From Pseudoalteromonas ruthenica (GTDB taxonomy: Bacteria; Pseudomonadota; Gammaproteobacteria; Enterobacterales; Alteromonadaceae): a DNA stretch of 64,000 nt. Below are positions 9,908-20,104 of this stretch, piece after piece. Every line of letters starts with the position of its first letter. Position 1 is the first letter of the stretch. The notes beneath the pieces are model-generated. The model ran no database searches, was not told where the DNA came from, and saw only the letters and a list, made by a program, of their open reading frames with translations. The stretch spans positions 3,055,501-3,119,500 of the forward strand of contig NZ_CP023396.1 of the NCBI RefSeq assembly GCF_008808095.1. Reading direction: 5' to 3'. Made by a program: the position numbers and the translations under genes.

Positions 9908-10543
9908 TTATGCTTTAACAGCAGGTTTAACGATAACGTCACCGCCGATAGCGCCAGGTACTGCACCTTTAACTAGAAGCAGATTACGCTCAGCGTCAAC
10001 ACGTACTAGCTCAAGGTTCTGAGTTGTGGATTGCACATTACCCATTTGACCAGCCATTTTCTTACCTTTAAACACCTTACCAGGTGATTGGTTTTGACCG
10101 ATTGAACCAGGAGCACGGTGAGAAATTGAGTTACCGTGAGTCGCGTCTTGCATGGAGAAGTTCCAGCGCTTAACACCACCTTGGAAACCTTTACCTTTTG
10201 AAGTACCAGTAACGTCTACTTTTTTCACTTCGTTGAATACATCAACAGTGATTTCGCTACCTACTTCAAAGTCGCCTTCACCGCCATTAAGACGGAATTC
10301 CCACAGACCGCGACCCGCTTCAACACCAGCTTTAGCGAAGTGACCCGCTGCTGGTTTGTTTACACGGCTAGCTTTTTTCTCGCCTGCGGTTACTTGAAGC
10401 GCGTTATAACCGTCTGTTTCGTCAGATTTAATCTGCGTAACACGGTTAGGAGTCGCTTCGATAACTGTCACAGGGATAGATACGCCATCTTCAGTGAAGA
10501 TGCGAGTCATACCCACTTTACGACCGACTAGACCTAATGCCAT
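9908..10543 (-). CDS. rplC: 50S ribosomal protein L3
   Basis: 211 aa (E. coli 209). Starts [20 protein letters not shown]; the long extension reaching the peptidyl-transferase centre is seen as [20 protein letters not shown], containing the glutamine methylated by PrmB in E. coli. Second gene of the operon, 27 bp after rpsJ. Confidence 0.98.
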   Translation of the reverse strand: MALGLVGRKVGMTRIFTEDGVSIPVTVIEATPNRVTQIKSDETDGYNALQVTAGEKKASRVNKPAAGHFAKAGVEAGRGLWEFRLNGGEGDFEVGSEITVDVFNEVKKVDVTGTSKGKGFQGGVKRWNFSMQDATHGNSISHRAPGSIGQNQSPGKVFKGKKMAGQMGNVQSTTQNLELVRVDAERNLLLVKGAVPGAIGGDVIVKPAVKA

Positions 10544-10570
10544 TTTCCTAAAACCTCTCTAATCTTCCGA

Positions 10571-10891
<321 letters not shown>

Positions 10892-10920
10892 TCAATTAAA
10901 AGAGCATTTAAAAAGAGCAT

Positions 10921-10963
10921 AAAAAAACCGCCGAAGCATCCCTAATATTTTAAGGAGTCGGTT
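10921..10963 (-). promoter_or_regulatory. S10 leader attenuator hairpin (putative L4 target)
   Basis: On the minus strand, AACCGAC-UCCUU-(8-nt loop)-AGGGA-UGCUUCGGCGG-UUUUUUU folds as two stacked stems (UCCUU/AGGGA and AACCG/CGGUU) followed directly by a seven-U run. It lies about 40 nt before the rpsJ ATG. Placement and shape match the L4-responsive attenuator of the enterobacterial S10 leader; L4 control here is inferred. Confidence 0.65.
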
Positions 10964-11078
10964 GTTCTCTTATATCTACGTTGAGTTCCAAATCGGAACT
11001 CCTGTTTATTGCTTGAAATCCAAGCCTATATTTAACTTCCTTCTACCTAGGCGAGCCTATGGCAAAGAAAGTCTGCGT

Positions 11079-11106
11079 ATTATAGAGAGATTGGTGATAA
11101 ATGCAA
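11079..11106 (-). promoter_or_regulatory. Sigma70 promoter of the S10 operon
   Basis: Minus strand TTGCAT, 16-bp spacer, TATAAT. Transcription would begin near 11071, giving a leader of ~190 nt before rpsJ, close to the 172-nt leader known in E. coli. Confidence 0.8.
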
Positions 11107-11503
11107 CAACTATTTGCATAATAAAAGAAGTACGTTAGACAAGAAGAAGTACGCCTACAGAGCAAGGGTGCTGCTGCTATGCAAACGCCCTCTTCATGTC
11201 CTTCGTAACGAGGTAATCAGTCCCAGGGATACGACTTATTACCTAGCCTGATGCTTGATGTAAGCGCCATTGTTCGTATTATCCGTTTTGGGAACTGACA
11301 ACAAGCTTAAAGCCAGGTTATTTTATAACCAACGTATTAGTAACCCCTTATTAGAAAAGCTAACGTGAAGATTTCTAATATGAATAGCCTTCAGCTTCTT
11401 GCCCAAAAATGGTCAGTCCAGTGATAACTTGGTATCCTATCGCACTATTTTGTGTTTTCTTATCCATTGCCAATGGTGGCAAAGTGATAAAGTGCTTTAG
11501 TGA
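11107..11503. other. Intergenic region between the S10 promoter and plsB
   Basis: About 400 bp without a supportable gene. It holds three unexplained inverted repeats: AGGTAAT/ATTACCT (11211-11217 and 11238-11244), GGTTAT-TTT-ATAACC (11316-11330) and TTAGAAA/TTTCTAA (11351-11357 and 11372-11378). They may be operators or parts of the plsB leader; no clear -35/-10 pair for plsB was found. Confidence 0.5.
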
Positions 11504-11515
11504 GTGACCCATTCC

Positions 11516-13954
11516 ATGAAAGTGTTAAGCCGTGGTATAGATTTCTTAGCGCGCATCCTCAACGCCTTGAGCGTGAACTCCAAGGTGCTCCCCAAGGAGC
11601 CTGTGACAGAGTACGAGCTTGATGTGAACGTACCGACCTTTTATATTGGTCGACTCAATTCGCGCACCGATATCGCCGCCTTAGCCAAGGTATGTCGACG
11701 CCTAAACCTCCCGGATCCAACCAAAGAACAATTGTTGGCTTCAAAGTCGTTACCACGCTTTATTGGTATCCAAAACCCGCCGCCATTGTTCGGCTCAACG
11801 AGTAAACCCAGTGACGCCACCGAACAAGGCAAGCGTATTTTCGCCGCGTTAGAGCAAGCTCCAGAGCAGAAAATCCAAATAATACCGGTGACCATTTTAT
11901 GGGGTCGTAATCCAGGAAAAGAAAAGCCTGGTTTAGGAACGTTAATTTCTCACTCGCTCACACCGAGCTGGTTTCGCAAAATATTTGTGGTGCTTTTTTC
12001 CGGGCGCGACAACTTTATTCGCTTTAGCCAACCGCTGGATTTAACCCAACTAGTGCATGAAAAAGGGGATAAAGACGAGCTACCTCACAAACTTATTCGC
12101 GTCGCTCGAGTGCACTTTCGCCGTCAAAAGTTAGCCGCCACCGGGCCTAAACTCCCCTCGAGAGAACAGCTTTTTAACTCACTGTTGGCCTCACCGACGA
12201 TCAAAAAGGCCATTGCTGATGAAGCCAAAGCGAAGGGCTTAAGTCATGAAGAAGCACGACAAAACGCCTTACGTTTACTCGATGAAGTCGCAGCCAATTA
12301 TTCTGACGCCATGGTTCGTGTTGCCGATAGAATCTTAACTTGGCTTTGGAACAAGCTGTATAACGGTATTGATGTACGTTACGCCGAACAAGTGCGTGAG
12401 CTCACCGACAAAGGCCACGAAGTCATTTATGTTCCCTGTCATCGCAGCCATATGGATTATCTACTGCTCACGTATGTAATTTATCACCAAGGCTTAGTGC
12501 CGCCGCATATTGCCGCCGGCATTAATCTGGATTTTTTCCCTGCAGGGCCGATATTCCGTCGCAGTGGTGCATTCTTTATTCGTCGCTCGTTTAGCGGTAA
12601 TAAACTCTACTCAGCGGTATTCAAAGAGTACCTCAGTCAACTCTTTATTAAAGGCTACTCGGTGAAGTTTTATACCGAGGGTGGACGCAGCCGTACTGGC
12701 CGTTTACTTCCCCCAAAAACCGGAATGCTGGCAATGACATTGCAAGCCATGCTAAGGGGGATTGACCGCCCAATTTCTATTGTACCGGTGTACATTGGTT
12801 ACGAGCACGTCATGGAAATTAACACCTACCTAAAAGAATTGGCGGGTAATAATAAAAAGAACGAATCGGTCTTTGGGGTGTTTAAAGCCATCAAGAACCT
12901 GAAGAACTATGGCCGTGGTAATGTGAATTTTGGCGCCCCCATTAACGTTAATCAATTCCTTAATGAGCAACAGCCTGATTGGCGCGACGCCATTCACCCT
13001 ACCGATGTACAAAAACCAGCATGGCTAGGCTCTCAGGTAAGCAAGCTAGCCGATGAAATTATGGTCAATATTAATAGTGCTGCCGCCATAAACTCGGTCA
13101 ACCTATTAGCTACCATTTTATTGACTAACGACCAGTTTGCGCTCAGTAAAGTGCAGCTAATTGAGCAAATGAACTTTTATCTGCGCATGCTCAGCGATGC
13201 GCCATTAAGCGAACAAATAACCTTGCCCGAACAAAACGCCGAGCAATTACTGGAACATGCACTGACACTCAACAAGTTTGATGTGCTTAAAGACCAATTC
13301 GGCGACATCATTGCCATAACCGAAAAAGAGCGCACCTTATTTAATTACTACCGTAACAATGTGCTGCACTTATTTGCTGTGCCTAGCGTTATTGCACAAC
13401 AACTGTTTAACAACCATCGAATTACCCGCAGTGAATGCAAAGCCCAGGTTAAACGCCTATACCCGCTGTTCGCCAAAGAATGGTTCTTGCTGGAGCTAAA
13501 GGATGAGTATATCGACAATATTCTTAGTAGCTTTGTTGACCAAGGGCTGATCCGCGAACAGGGCGACCAGCTTGAAGTACTTAAAGACGGCGATAACCCT
13601 GCAACGCTTGAAATGCTGGGTAAAGTGGTACATCACACCTTGATGCGCTACGCCTTAGTCATTGGCTTACTCAGCGAAGACAAAAGCTTGAGTCCAGCAG
13701 AACTGGAAAAAGAAAGCACCGCCGTGGCGCAGCGTTTAGGCACTTTGCATGGCATTAAGAGCCCCGAGTTCTTTGACAAAAAAGTGCTTTCCAGCTTTAT
13801 TGCCAACCTAAGCGAGCAACAATTAATCAGCAAACAAGATGACAATAAACTAATACACAGTGATGCTCTGCTTATTCTCAATGAGGATTTACATCAGCTG
13901 TTACCCGCACGGATTTGGCAATCGATTAGTGATACGGTGGCAGCAACACGCTAA
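11516..13954 (+). CDS. plsB: Glycerol-3-phosphate 1-O-acyltransferase PlsB
   Basis: Inner-membrane enzyme making lysophosphatidate from glycerol-3-phosphate and acyl-CoA or acyl-ACP, the first step of phospholipid synthesis. 812 aa (E. coli 806). The four acyltransferase blocks appear in order around residues 305-430: VPCHRSHMDYLLL (HX4D catalytic motif), FRRSGAFFIRR, YTEGGRSRTGRLLPPK and SIVPVYIGYEH. A GTG at 11504 would add four residues; ATG 11516 is preferred, though neither has a convincing Shine-Dalgarno. Divergent from the S10 operon. Confidence 0.97.
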   Translation: MKVLSRGIDFLARILNALSVNSKVLPKEPVTEYELDVNVPTFYIGRLNSRTDIAALAKVCRRLNLPDPTKEQLLASKSLPRFIGIQNPPPLFGSTSKPSDATEQGKRIFAALEQAPEQKIQIIPVTILWGRNPGKEKPGLGTLISHSLTPSWFRKIFVVLFSGRDNFIRFSQPLDLTQLVHEKGDKDELPHKLIRVARVHFRRQKLAATGPKLPSREQLFNSLLASPTIKKAIADEAKAKGLSHEEARQNALRLLDEVAANYSDAMVRVADRILTWLWNKLYNGIDVRYAEQVRELTDKGHEVIYVPCHRSHMDYLLLTYVIYHQGLVPPHIAAGINLDFFPAGPIFRRSGAFFIRRSFSGNKLYSAVFKEYLSQLFIKGYSVKFYTEGGRSRTGRLLPPKTGMLAMTLQAMLRGIDRPISIVPVYIGYEHVMEINTYLKELAGNNKKNESVFGVFKAIKNLKNYGRGNVNFGAPINVNQFLNEQQPDWRDAIHPTDVQKPAWLGSQVSKLADEIMVNINSAAAINSVNLLATILLTNDQFALSKVQLIEQMNFYLRMLSDAPLSEQITLPEQNAEQLLEHALTLNKFDVLKDQFGDIIAITEKERTLFNYYRNNVLHLFAVPSVIAQQLFNNHRITRSECKAQVKRLYPLFAKEWFLLELKDEYIDNILSSFVDQGLIREQGDQLEVLKDGDNPATLEMLGKVVHHTLMRYALVIGLLSEDKSLSPAELEKESTAVAQRLGTLHGIKSPEFFDKKVLSSFIANLSEQQLISKQDDNKLIHSDALLILNEDLHQLLPARIWQSISDTVAATR

Positions 13955-13960
13955 CGAAGA

Positions 13961-14568
13961 GTCAGGTGCAAGCCTGACCGACAGCCTCGCTTGAATTAGT
14001 TATCTGTGGGTCAGGTTTTTACCTGACAACTCAATCGATTTTATTTAGGTTTATCACATTAGCCAACCGTTGTAGGTCAGGCTTTAGCCTGACAACTCAG
14101 TGACACAGTTTAGATCTTGTCGGGCCGCCGACAACGGGTTAGAGGAAATGCGCGCCCATTCCCTCTAACAACTCCTAAGGCGCCCGTGATTCGCCAATGC
14201 TTACGAACTCAGGTTTTTGTTGAACGCTCCGCTTAGCTTTCAACACGGTTTAACTCGTCGTCCTAACTCGATAAACCTAACTTCGCATCCATGCTCAGTT
14301 GTTTTAAGCACACTGCACAACAAAAGCTGAGATCGAAAGCGCGAATCATAACGGGATTAGGTGATACCTGTAGGTCAGGCTTTGCCACCTAGGACGGCGG
14401 TACCAGAGTAAGGCAGGAGCAGTTATCTAGTAGCCTGCCCTGAGTTAGTTATCTGTGGGTCAGGTTTTAACCTGACAACTCAGTGAAATAGTTTAGATAC
14501 TGTTGGCGACCTGACAATCTCGAGATTAACTTACACAGTTATCAGGCTAAAGCCTGACCTACAACTCG
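13961..14568. repeat. Cluster of REP-like palindromes, family A
   Basis: At least five copies of a palindrome related to GTCAGGCTTTAGCCTGAC, usually preceded by TGTAGG or TGTGG and followed by AACTCAG: 13961-13979, 14008-14032, 14071-14098, 14456-14483 and, in reverse orientation, 14541-14568; a half copy lies at 14369-14386. Two copies also share longer flanks (GTTATCTGTGGGTCAGG and AACTCAGTGA). A separate hairpin, GTTAGAGG...CCCTCTAAC, spans 14138-14169. The rest of the ~890-bp gap between plsB and the S41 peptidase shows no gene. Confidence 0.85.
14384..14428. repeat. Left ~45-bp inverted repeat flanking the S41 peptidase
   Basis: The reverse complement of this segment matches 16284-16328 at about 36 of 45 positions by eye, including the runs TAACTGCTCCTGC and GTACCGCCGTCC. 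The two copies face each other about 1.9 kb apart around the peptidase gene. Confidence 0.75.
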
Positions 14569-14849
14569 TCGCATCCTATATGGACGTGCCCTGCCCCATA
14601 AAGAATAACTGCAATCATAGACATCGTAGTATCAAAGGGTGCCAGCGTAGAGCTTCACCTATAATAATCTAAACCCCCACACAAAAATAACGCCCTAAAG
14701 CTGCTGATTGTACATATAGCACTTAATTCGCCGCGAGAGAGCCCTGCTACCAACGCAACTAGATATAAAAGATAGCTCTAGGTTTATTATTTCTTAGGGT
14801 ATAGTACTGACATACCCCCCTACTTATATATTAAAGGACTTCGCCACCT

Positions 14850-16259
14850 ATGAAAAAGTTAGCATTTTTTCTGTCATTTTTTCCATTGATATCTACCGCC
14901 AGTGACTATAGCTGTGAACAGGAATTTAATTGGCTAAAGAAAACTTTTGAGAACAACGATGCGGGCTTTCAGTATGCGCTATCTCAAAAAGGCGAAAAAA
15001 ACTACCTCGAACATAATAAAGCATCTCTTAAGGCTATAAAAAATGCTGACGACATAAGTGACTGCCACCAAAGACTTCAACAATGGTTGTTATTTTTCCG
15101 TGAGGGTCATATAGGGCTCAGCCTCAATGTAAAAAAAGAGAATAACGCTTTTGTGCATAAGTTTAATAAAACAGAGTTCCAACAGCATTTAAATAATAAA
15201 ACCAAAGAGGATATAGAAGGCATATGGCTCTTGCCGAGCTATACAGTTGGACTAAAAAAAGAAGGCAGTGATTATAATGGCTATGTGATTGAGTCGACAA
15301 ATTCAAAGTGGCAACCAGGCCAACTGAAACTCATCCTCAATGAGGAAAATGATGGTACTTATAAAGCCACCTATTATATGGCTGACCATTCTATACGCCA
15401 TGTAGACTCAGTAGGCTTTATAGATCAAAACCATCTTAGCTTGGGAAATAATTGGCTAACCTTATCAAGACAGAACCCCAAAGAAGAGAGCAAAGCTGAA
15501 GTTCTTCAATATGTTCAACTCATGGAGTCTAAAACACCATTGGTTCAACAATTAAGTAAGGAAACAGCCTTACTTAGAATTCCATCATTTTCATATACCG
15601 ATAAAAAACATATTGATACCGTTATTCGAGACAACCTAGAAACCATTCTAAGTACTGAAAATCTTATCATAGATATACGCGGCAACGGCGGTGGTAGTGA
15701 TATCAGTTATGAAGAAATATTGCCTATCATCTACACCAACCCTATACGCAATGTAGGAGTTGAGTTCTTATCAACACCGCTGAATAATTCAAGAATGCTA
15801 AAGTTCATCGACGATGAGAATTTCAGTGATGACGATAAAAAATGGGCCAAAGAGGGTTACAAAACGCTGCAACAACGCCTAGGCCAATTTGTTAATTTGG
15901 ATGCACAATCAGTTAGCGTAAAGAAGTTAGAAAACGTTAACCCTTTACCAAAGAAGGTGGGTATTTTAATCGATGAGAGTAATGGCAGCACAGCAGAGCA
16001 GTTTTTACTTGCCGCAAAACAAAGCTATAAAGTGAAGCTATTAGGCGCTCCAACGCGTGGTGTTTTGGATATCTCTAATATGCACCAAGTCGATTCCCCA
16101 AGTAAGAATCTAACGCTGCACTACAGCCTTAGTAAAAGCCTGCGAGTTCCAGAAATGACAATTGATGGTAAAGGCATTCAACCTGATTTCTATCTTGATT
16201 CAAGTATTCCCGCTTACCAATGGGTTTCTTACACGCGTGGCATGTTAGAAGAGATGTGA
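14850..16259 (+). CDS. Secreted S41-family peptidase
   Basis: Serine protease of the C-terminal-processing/tricorn-core family, 469 aa, with a signal peptide (MKKLAFFLSFFPLISTAS). The S41 core occupies residues ~230-460: IIDIRGNGGGSD before the active site and DESNGSTAEQFLLAAKQ, in which the serine (~378) is the nucleophile, followed by GAPTRG. No PDZ domain is evident; the N-terminal ~200 residues are of no recognised family. The gene is clearly more AT-rich than plsB and tesB and lies between inverted repeats and REP-like palindromes, which suggests acquisition. Substrate unknown. Confidence 0.85.
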   Translation: MKKLAFFLSFFPLISTASDYSCEQEFNWLKKTFENNDAGFQYALSQKGEKNYLEHNKASLKAIKNADDISDCHQRLQQWLLFFREGHIGLSLNVKKENNAFVHKFNKTEFQQHLNNKTKEDIEGIWLLPSYTVGLKKEGSDYNGYVIESTNSKWQPGQLKLILNEENDGTYKATYYMADHSIRHVDSVGFIDQNHLSLGNNWLTLSRQNPKEESKAEVLQYVQLMESKTPLVQQLSKETALLRIPSFSYTDKKHIDTVIRDNLETILSTENLIIDIRGNGGGSDISYEEILPIIYTNPIRNVGVEFLSTPLNNSRMLKFIDDENFSDDDKKWAKEGYKTLQQRLGQFVNLDAQSVSVKKLENVNPLPKKVGILIDESNGSTAEQFLLAAKQSYKVKLLGAPTRGVLDISNMHQVDSPSKNLTLHYSLSKSLRVPEMTIDGKGIQPDFYLDSSIPAYQWVSYTRGMLEEM

Positions 16260-16283
16260 TCTTTCCCGTTTTGATTCGCGCCC

Positions 16284-16328
16284 AGGTAACTGCTCCTGCG
16301 TTACCCGAGTACCGCCGTCCTTGGCGCG
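16284..16328. repeat. Right ~45-bp inverted repeat flanking the S41 peptidase
   Basis: Partner of 14384-14428 in inverted orientation, starting 25 bp after the peptidase stop codon. Together they bracket the gene and part of the palindrome cluster. Confidence 0.75.
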
Positions 16329-16361
16329 AAGGCCGACCTATGGGTAACCTGTTCGAATAGA

Positions 16362-16387
16362 TTGTCAGGCTAAAACCTGACTTACAG
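16362..16387. repeat. REP-like palindrome, family A, reverse orientation
   Basis: GTCAGGCTAAAACCTGAC followed by TTACAG is the reverse-oriented form of the palindromes upstream of the peptidase, so the gene has this repeat family on both sides. Confidence 0.75.
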
Positions 16388-16448
16388 TCGCGCCGTGGGC
16401 TTTGAAGCGATTTATAACGCCGTGCTGATGAGCGCAGCAGTTATATGC

Positions 16449-17306
16449 CTAGCGCTCGCGCATCACCCCTTCTTGAATGGTCGAGGCTACGAGTTCGCCG
16501 GCACGATTAAAGAACTGTCCGCGCACTAAGCCACGACCACCACTAGCACTGGGGCTGTCGACACTATACAGCATCCACTCATCCATACGGAATGGGCGGT
16601 GGAACCACATGGCGTGATCGATGGTCGCCACTTGCATGCTGGGGTGCATAAATGATTTACCGTGGGGCTGGAGCGCCGTAGGTAGAAACTCGAAGTCAGA
16701 AGCGTAGGCTAGCAGATAATTGTGAATACGCTGGTCATCTGGCATCTCGCCATTGGCTTTAAACCAAATGTGCTTCACTGGCTCAGAAACTTCTGGCTTA
16801 AAGGGGTTTTGGAAGTTCACCGGGCGCATCTCAATGGGCTTTTCACTGATAAATTTATTGCGGATTGGCTCGGGGATCTGATGAGCGTGCTCCTGATAAA
16901 ATTCAAGTGCTGGGCGCAGCCCCTCAGGTGCTGGCACATCCGGCATGGCGCTTTGGTGTTCAAGCCCTTGAGATTCACCAGAGAATGACGCCGTCATGTA
17001 GAAAATGGGCTTACCATACTGAATAGCGCTGACGCGCCGTGTACTTAGACTTCGACCATCGCGAATATTTTCGACATCGTAAACAATGGGGCGAGAGGCA
17101 TCGCCAGGGCGCAGGAAGTACGAGTGCAATGAGTGAACAACGCGCCCTTCTGGCAAAGTTTCCTTCGCAGCCGACAGCGCTTGGCCCATTACTTGACCAC
17201 CAAATACCGCTTTAAAGCCAAGGTCTTGGCTGGCACCACGATAAAGACCGAGTTCGATTTCTTCTAACTTGAGTAAGGAAAGTAATTTATCTAATGCTTG
17301 GCTCAT
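16449..17306 (-). CDS. tesB: Acyl-CoA thioesterase II
   Basis: Cytosolic enzyme hydrolysing medium- and long-chain acyl-CoA. 285 aa (E. coli TesB 286) with two tandem hot-dog domains. The first contains [12 protein letters not shown] and [10 protein letters not shown]; the second has [17 protein letters not shown], with the conserved aspartate of the Asp-Thr/Ser-Gln triad, and [11 protein letters not shown]. Monocistronic and divergent from the EVE-domain gene. Confidence 0.96.
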   Translation of the reverse strand: MSQALDKLLSLLKLEEIELGLYRGASQDLGFKAVFGGQVMGQALSAAKETLPEGRVVHSLHSYFLRPGDASRPIVYDVENIRDGRSLSTRRVSAIQYGKPIFYMTASFSGESQGLEHQSAMPDVPAPEGLRPALEFYQEHAHQIPEPIRNKFISEKPIEMRPVNFQNPFKPEVSEPVKHIWFKANGEMPDDQRIHNYLLAYASDFEFLPTALQPHGKSFMHPSMQVATIDHAMWFHRPFRMDEWMLYSVDSPSASGGRGLVRGQFFNRAGELVASTIQEGVMRER

Positions 17307-17390
17307 TGCGTCCTCATTACCACATTGCAGCTAATACAATGATAATACTATACAATGAACCTGATTACCTAGTTCAGCACAGGATAGAAC

Positions 17391-17852
17391 ATGGCTTACT
17401 GGTTATTAAAAACTGAGCCCGACGCGTTTTCGTTGGCAGACTTACAAGCCGCCGAAAACGACACTACAGTATGGGATGGGGTACGCAATTACCAAGCCCG
17501 TAATTTTATCCGCGATGGCATGCAAGTGGGTGACAAGGTCTTTATCTATCACTCTAGTTGCAAGGTGCCCGCGATTGTCGGCATCGGTGAAGTAACGCGA
17601 GGCCCTTATGCCGATCCCACGCAGTTTGATGCCAGTAGTGATTATTATGACCCTAAGGCCACACCAGAGTCACCGCGCTGGTTTAGTGTCGATGTGCAAT
17701 ACCGACAAAGCTTTAAGCAGCCGATAACCTTAAAAGCAATTAAGGCAGACCCCGCTATCGCCGAGCTGGCTTTAAAAAAGTCAGGGCGTTTATCGGTGAT
17801 GCCGGTGAGCGAACAAGAATGGCAACACCTATGCGGCATTGCCAAACCGTAA
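17391..17852 (+). CDS. EVE-domain protein
   Basis: 153 aa, a single EVE domain (PUA/YTH-like fold) of the thymocyte-nuclear-protein-1 type. Diagnostic segments are YWLLKTEPDAFS at the start, WDGVRNYQARNFIRD, GDKVFIYHSSCKVPAIVGIGEV and the late KKSGRLSVMPVS. EVE domains bind modified bases, and are often linked to modified-DNA restriction or tRNA modification; this solitary housekeeping-type form has no clear partner. Confidence 0.93.
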   Translation: MAYWLLKTEPDAFSLADLQAAENDTTVWDGVRNYQARNFIRDGMQVGDKVFIYHSSCKVPAIVGIGEVTRGPYADPTQFDASSDYYDPKATPESPRWFSVDVQYRQSFKQPITLKAIKADPAIAELALKKSGRLSVMPVSEQEWQHLCGIAKP

Positions 17853-17865
17853 TCCAGCTGAGCCC

Positions 17866-18654
17866 TTAGTCACCGTCAATAAGATCGCCAAGGCCACCTA
17901 AGATAGAGCCTTCACCTTGGCGCGAACCGCCCGCTCTCGGGGCATGCTCTAGCACGCGGTCGGCAAGTCGGGAGAATGGTAAGCTTTGCACCCACACCGT
18001 GCCATGGCCTCGCAACGTGGCTAAAAATAGCCCCTCGCCGCCGAAGAACATTGACCTAAGTCCTTTCACGCGCTCAATATCAAAGTCGATATCGCCGCTA
18101 AAGCCGACTACACAACCGGTGTCTAAGCGCAGGGTTTCGCCATTTAGACGCTTCTCAACTACCGTGCCCCCGGCATGGGCAAAGGCCATACCATCACCTT
18201 TTAGGTGCTGTAAGATAAACCCTTCACCACCAAAAAAGCCTGCTCCTAGGCGGCGCTGAAAGGCGATATTCACCTCGGTGCCCATCGCCGCACACAGGAA
18301 CGAATCCTTTTGCAAGTACACTTGCTCGCCTAGTTCGGCCATATTTAAAGGGATAATCGAGCCAGGGAAAGGCGCCGCAAAAGCCACACGTTTTTTGCCC
18401 TCTCCTTGGTTGGTAAAGTGAGTCATAAACAAGGACTCACCACTGATCATGCGCTTACCCGCACTGAACAGCTTACTCATAAAGCCCTGGTTTACCTGCG
18501 AGCCATCGCCCATTTTCGCCTCGTAGCTGATCCCTTCTTCGAGGTAGTTCATGGCGCCCGCTTCGGCAATAACGGTTTCACTGGGATCCAGTTCGACCTC
18601 CACCATTTGCATCGATTCGCCGATAATTTCGTAATCAATTTCATGACATTGCAT
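17866..18654 (-). CDS. TIGR00266 / AIM24-family protein
   Basis: 262 aa, beta-strand- and glycine-rich, with the family features [20 protein letters not shown] at the start, [21 protein letters not shown], and [22 protein letters not shown]. No signal peptide or membrane segment. Function unknown; the fold resembles tryptophan RNA-binding attenuator-like beta barrels. Convergent with the EVE gene. Confidence 0.88.
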   Translation of the reverse strand: MQCHEIDYEIIGESMQMVEVELDPSETVIAEAGAMNYLEEGISYEAKMGDGSQVNQGFMSKLFSAGKRMISGESLFMTHFTNQGEGKKRVAFAAPFPGSIIPLNMAELGEQVYLQKDSFLCAAMGTEVNIAFQRRLGAGFFGGEGFILQHLKGDGMAFAHAGGTVVEKRLNGETLRLDTGCVVGFSGDIDFDIERVKGLRSMFFGGEGLFLATLRGHGTVWVQSLPFSRLADRVLEHAPRAGGSRQGEGSILGGLGDLIDGD

Positions 18655-18733
18655 TGCACTTTCTCCTTTGCATTAACTGCTTTAGCATGCCGCAAAATAC
18701 CGCCTTATGCAGCCATGAAAATGTAAGTAAGTT

Positions 18734-19393
18734 TTACGCCAAGGTCATCTCTGGCACTTCATCGGGACAGACTAACTGACCTTGAGTTTTGGCTTTGATT
18801 TCTTCCACACTCACACCCGGTGCGCGCTCTAGCAGATGAAAGGCTCCATCTTTTATTTCTAGTAACGCTAAATCGGTGATCACCTTGTTTATACAACCTA
18901 CACCGGTCAGGGGAAGCGCGCATTGTTTTAGCAATTTCGATTCACCATGCTTGCTAGCATGAGTCATGGTACAAATAATGTTTTTAGCACCGGCAACTAA
19001 GTCCATAGCACCACCCATGCCCTTAACCAACTTCTTGGGGATCATCCAGCTAGCAATATTGCCATTTTGGTCCACTTCAAAGGCTCCGAGCACGGTTAAA
19101 TCGACATGGCCACCTCGGATCATGGCAAAACTTTCAGCGGAATTAAAAATAGCCGCGCCGGTGCGCGCAGTCACCGTTTCTTTACCCGCGTTTATCATAT
19201 CGGCATCGACCGTCTCTTCTGTTGGGTACTCACCCATTCCCAGTAAGCCATTTTCCGATTGCAGCATCACATCAATGCCTTGTGGCACATAGTTGGCAAC
19301 CAAGGTAGGAATACCTATGCCTAAGTTTACATAGTAGCCATCGCGTAATTCCTGAGCCACGCGCTGCGCCATTTGTTCTCGCGTTAATGCCAT
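18734..19393 (-). CDS. scoB: 3-oxoacid CoA-transferase subunit B
   Basis: Beta subunit of a family I CoA transferase (succinyl-CoA:acetoacetate or acetate:acetoacetate type), 219 aa. The catalytic glutamate lies in QSENGLLGMG (~residue 47) and the oxyanion region in GGHVDLTVLGAFEVD. Works as a complex with the next-upstream gene, four bases away. With the dehydrogenase and permease alongside, it should convert acetoacetate to acetoacetyl-CoA. The exact CoA donor (Sco or Ato type) cannot be told apart with confidence here. Confidence 0.92.
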   Translation of the reverse strand: MALTREQMAQRVAQELRDGYYVNLGIGIPTLVANYVPQGIDVMLQSENGLLGMGEYPTEETVDADMINAGKETVTARTGAAIFNSAESFAMIRGGHVDLTVLGAFEVDQNGNIASWMIPKKLVKGMGGAMDLVAGAKNIICTMTHASKHGESKLLKQCALPLTGVGCINKVITDLALLEIKDGAFHLLERAPGVSVEEIKAKTQGQLVCPDEVPEMTLA

Positions 19394-19397
19394 GCTG

Positions 19398-20096
19398 TTA
19401 TCCTCTTACCGTGCGTTTTTCAATGCGCTTTTCAAATTGCCCTTTGATCACCCGCTGTACATAAATACCTGGAGTGTGGATCTCACTGGGCTGCAGCTCA
19501 CCCGGCTCAACAATTTCTTCCGCTTCAACCACGGTGATTTTACCTGCCGTTGCCGCCATAGGGTTGAAGTTCATCGCCGTATGGCGGTACACACAATTGC
19601 CATAGCGGTCTGCCTTCCATGCTTTAACAATGGCAAAATCACCGACAATACTCGGCTCAAGCACATAGTCACGGCCGTTAAATTGCTTAATCTCTTTCCC
19701 TTCGGCCACCACAGTGCCCACCCCAGTAGCGGTGAAAAAGGCGGGAATGCCGGCGCCACCGGCGCGCATCTTCTCCGCTAGAGTGCCCTGCGGCGTTAAT
19801 TCCACTGCCAATTCACCGCTGAGCAATTGCTGCTCGAACAGTGCATTTTCCCCTACATAGGAGGCCACCATTTTTTTAATTTGTTGGTCTTCCAGCAAAA
19901 TACCCAGACCAAAACCATCGATGCCACAGTTATTGGAAACCACAGTGAGTCCAGTTGTGCCTCTTTCTTTAATTGCTTTTATCAGGCCCTCGGGAATTCC
20001 ACATAAACCAAAACCACCGGCAATCACGGTCATGTCATTTTCTAACCCTGCCATTGCTTCTTGGTAGCTGCTTACAACTTTATTAAAACCTGCCAT
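19398..20096 (-). CDS. scoA: 3-oxoacid CoA-transferase subunit A
   Basis: Alpha subunit, 232 aa from ATG 20096, which has GGAGAGCAC directly upstream; the frame extends eight codons further to 20120 but into the previous gene. Family features: [34 protein letters not shown], and [16 protein letters not shown]. Sits between the hydroxybutyrate dehydrogenase and subunit B in a tight minus-strand operon. Confidence 0.93.
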   Translation of the reverse strand: MAGFNKVVSSYQEAMAGLENDMTVIAGGFGLCGIPEGLIKAIKERGTTGLTVVSNNCGIDGFGLGILLEDQQIKKMVASYVGENALFEQQLLSGELAVELTPQGTLAEKMRAGGAGIPAFFTATGVGTVVAEGKEIKQFNGRDYVLEPSIVGDFAIVKAWKADRYGNCVYRHTAMNFNPMAATAGKITVVEAEEIVEPGELQPSEIHTPGIYVQRVIKGQFEKRIEKRTVRG

Positions 20097-20104
20097 GTGC
20101 TCTC

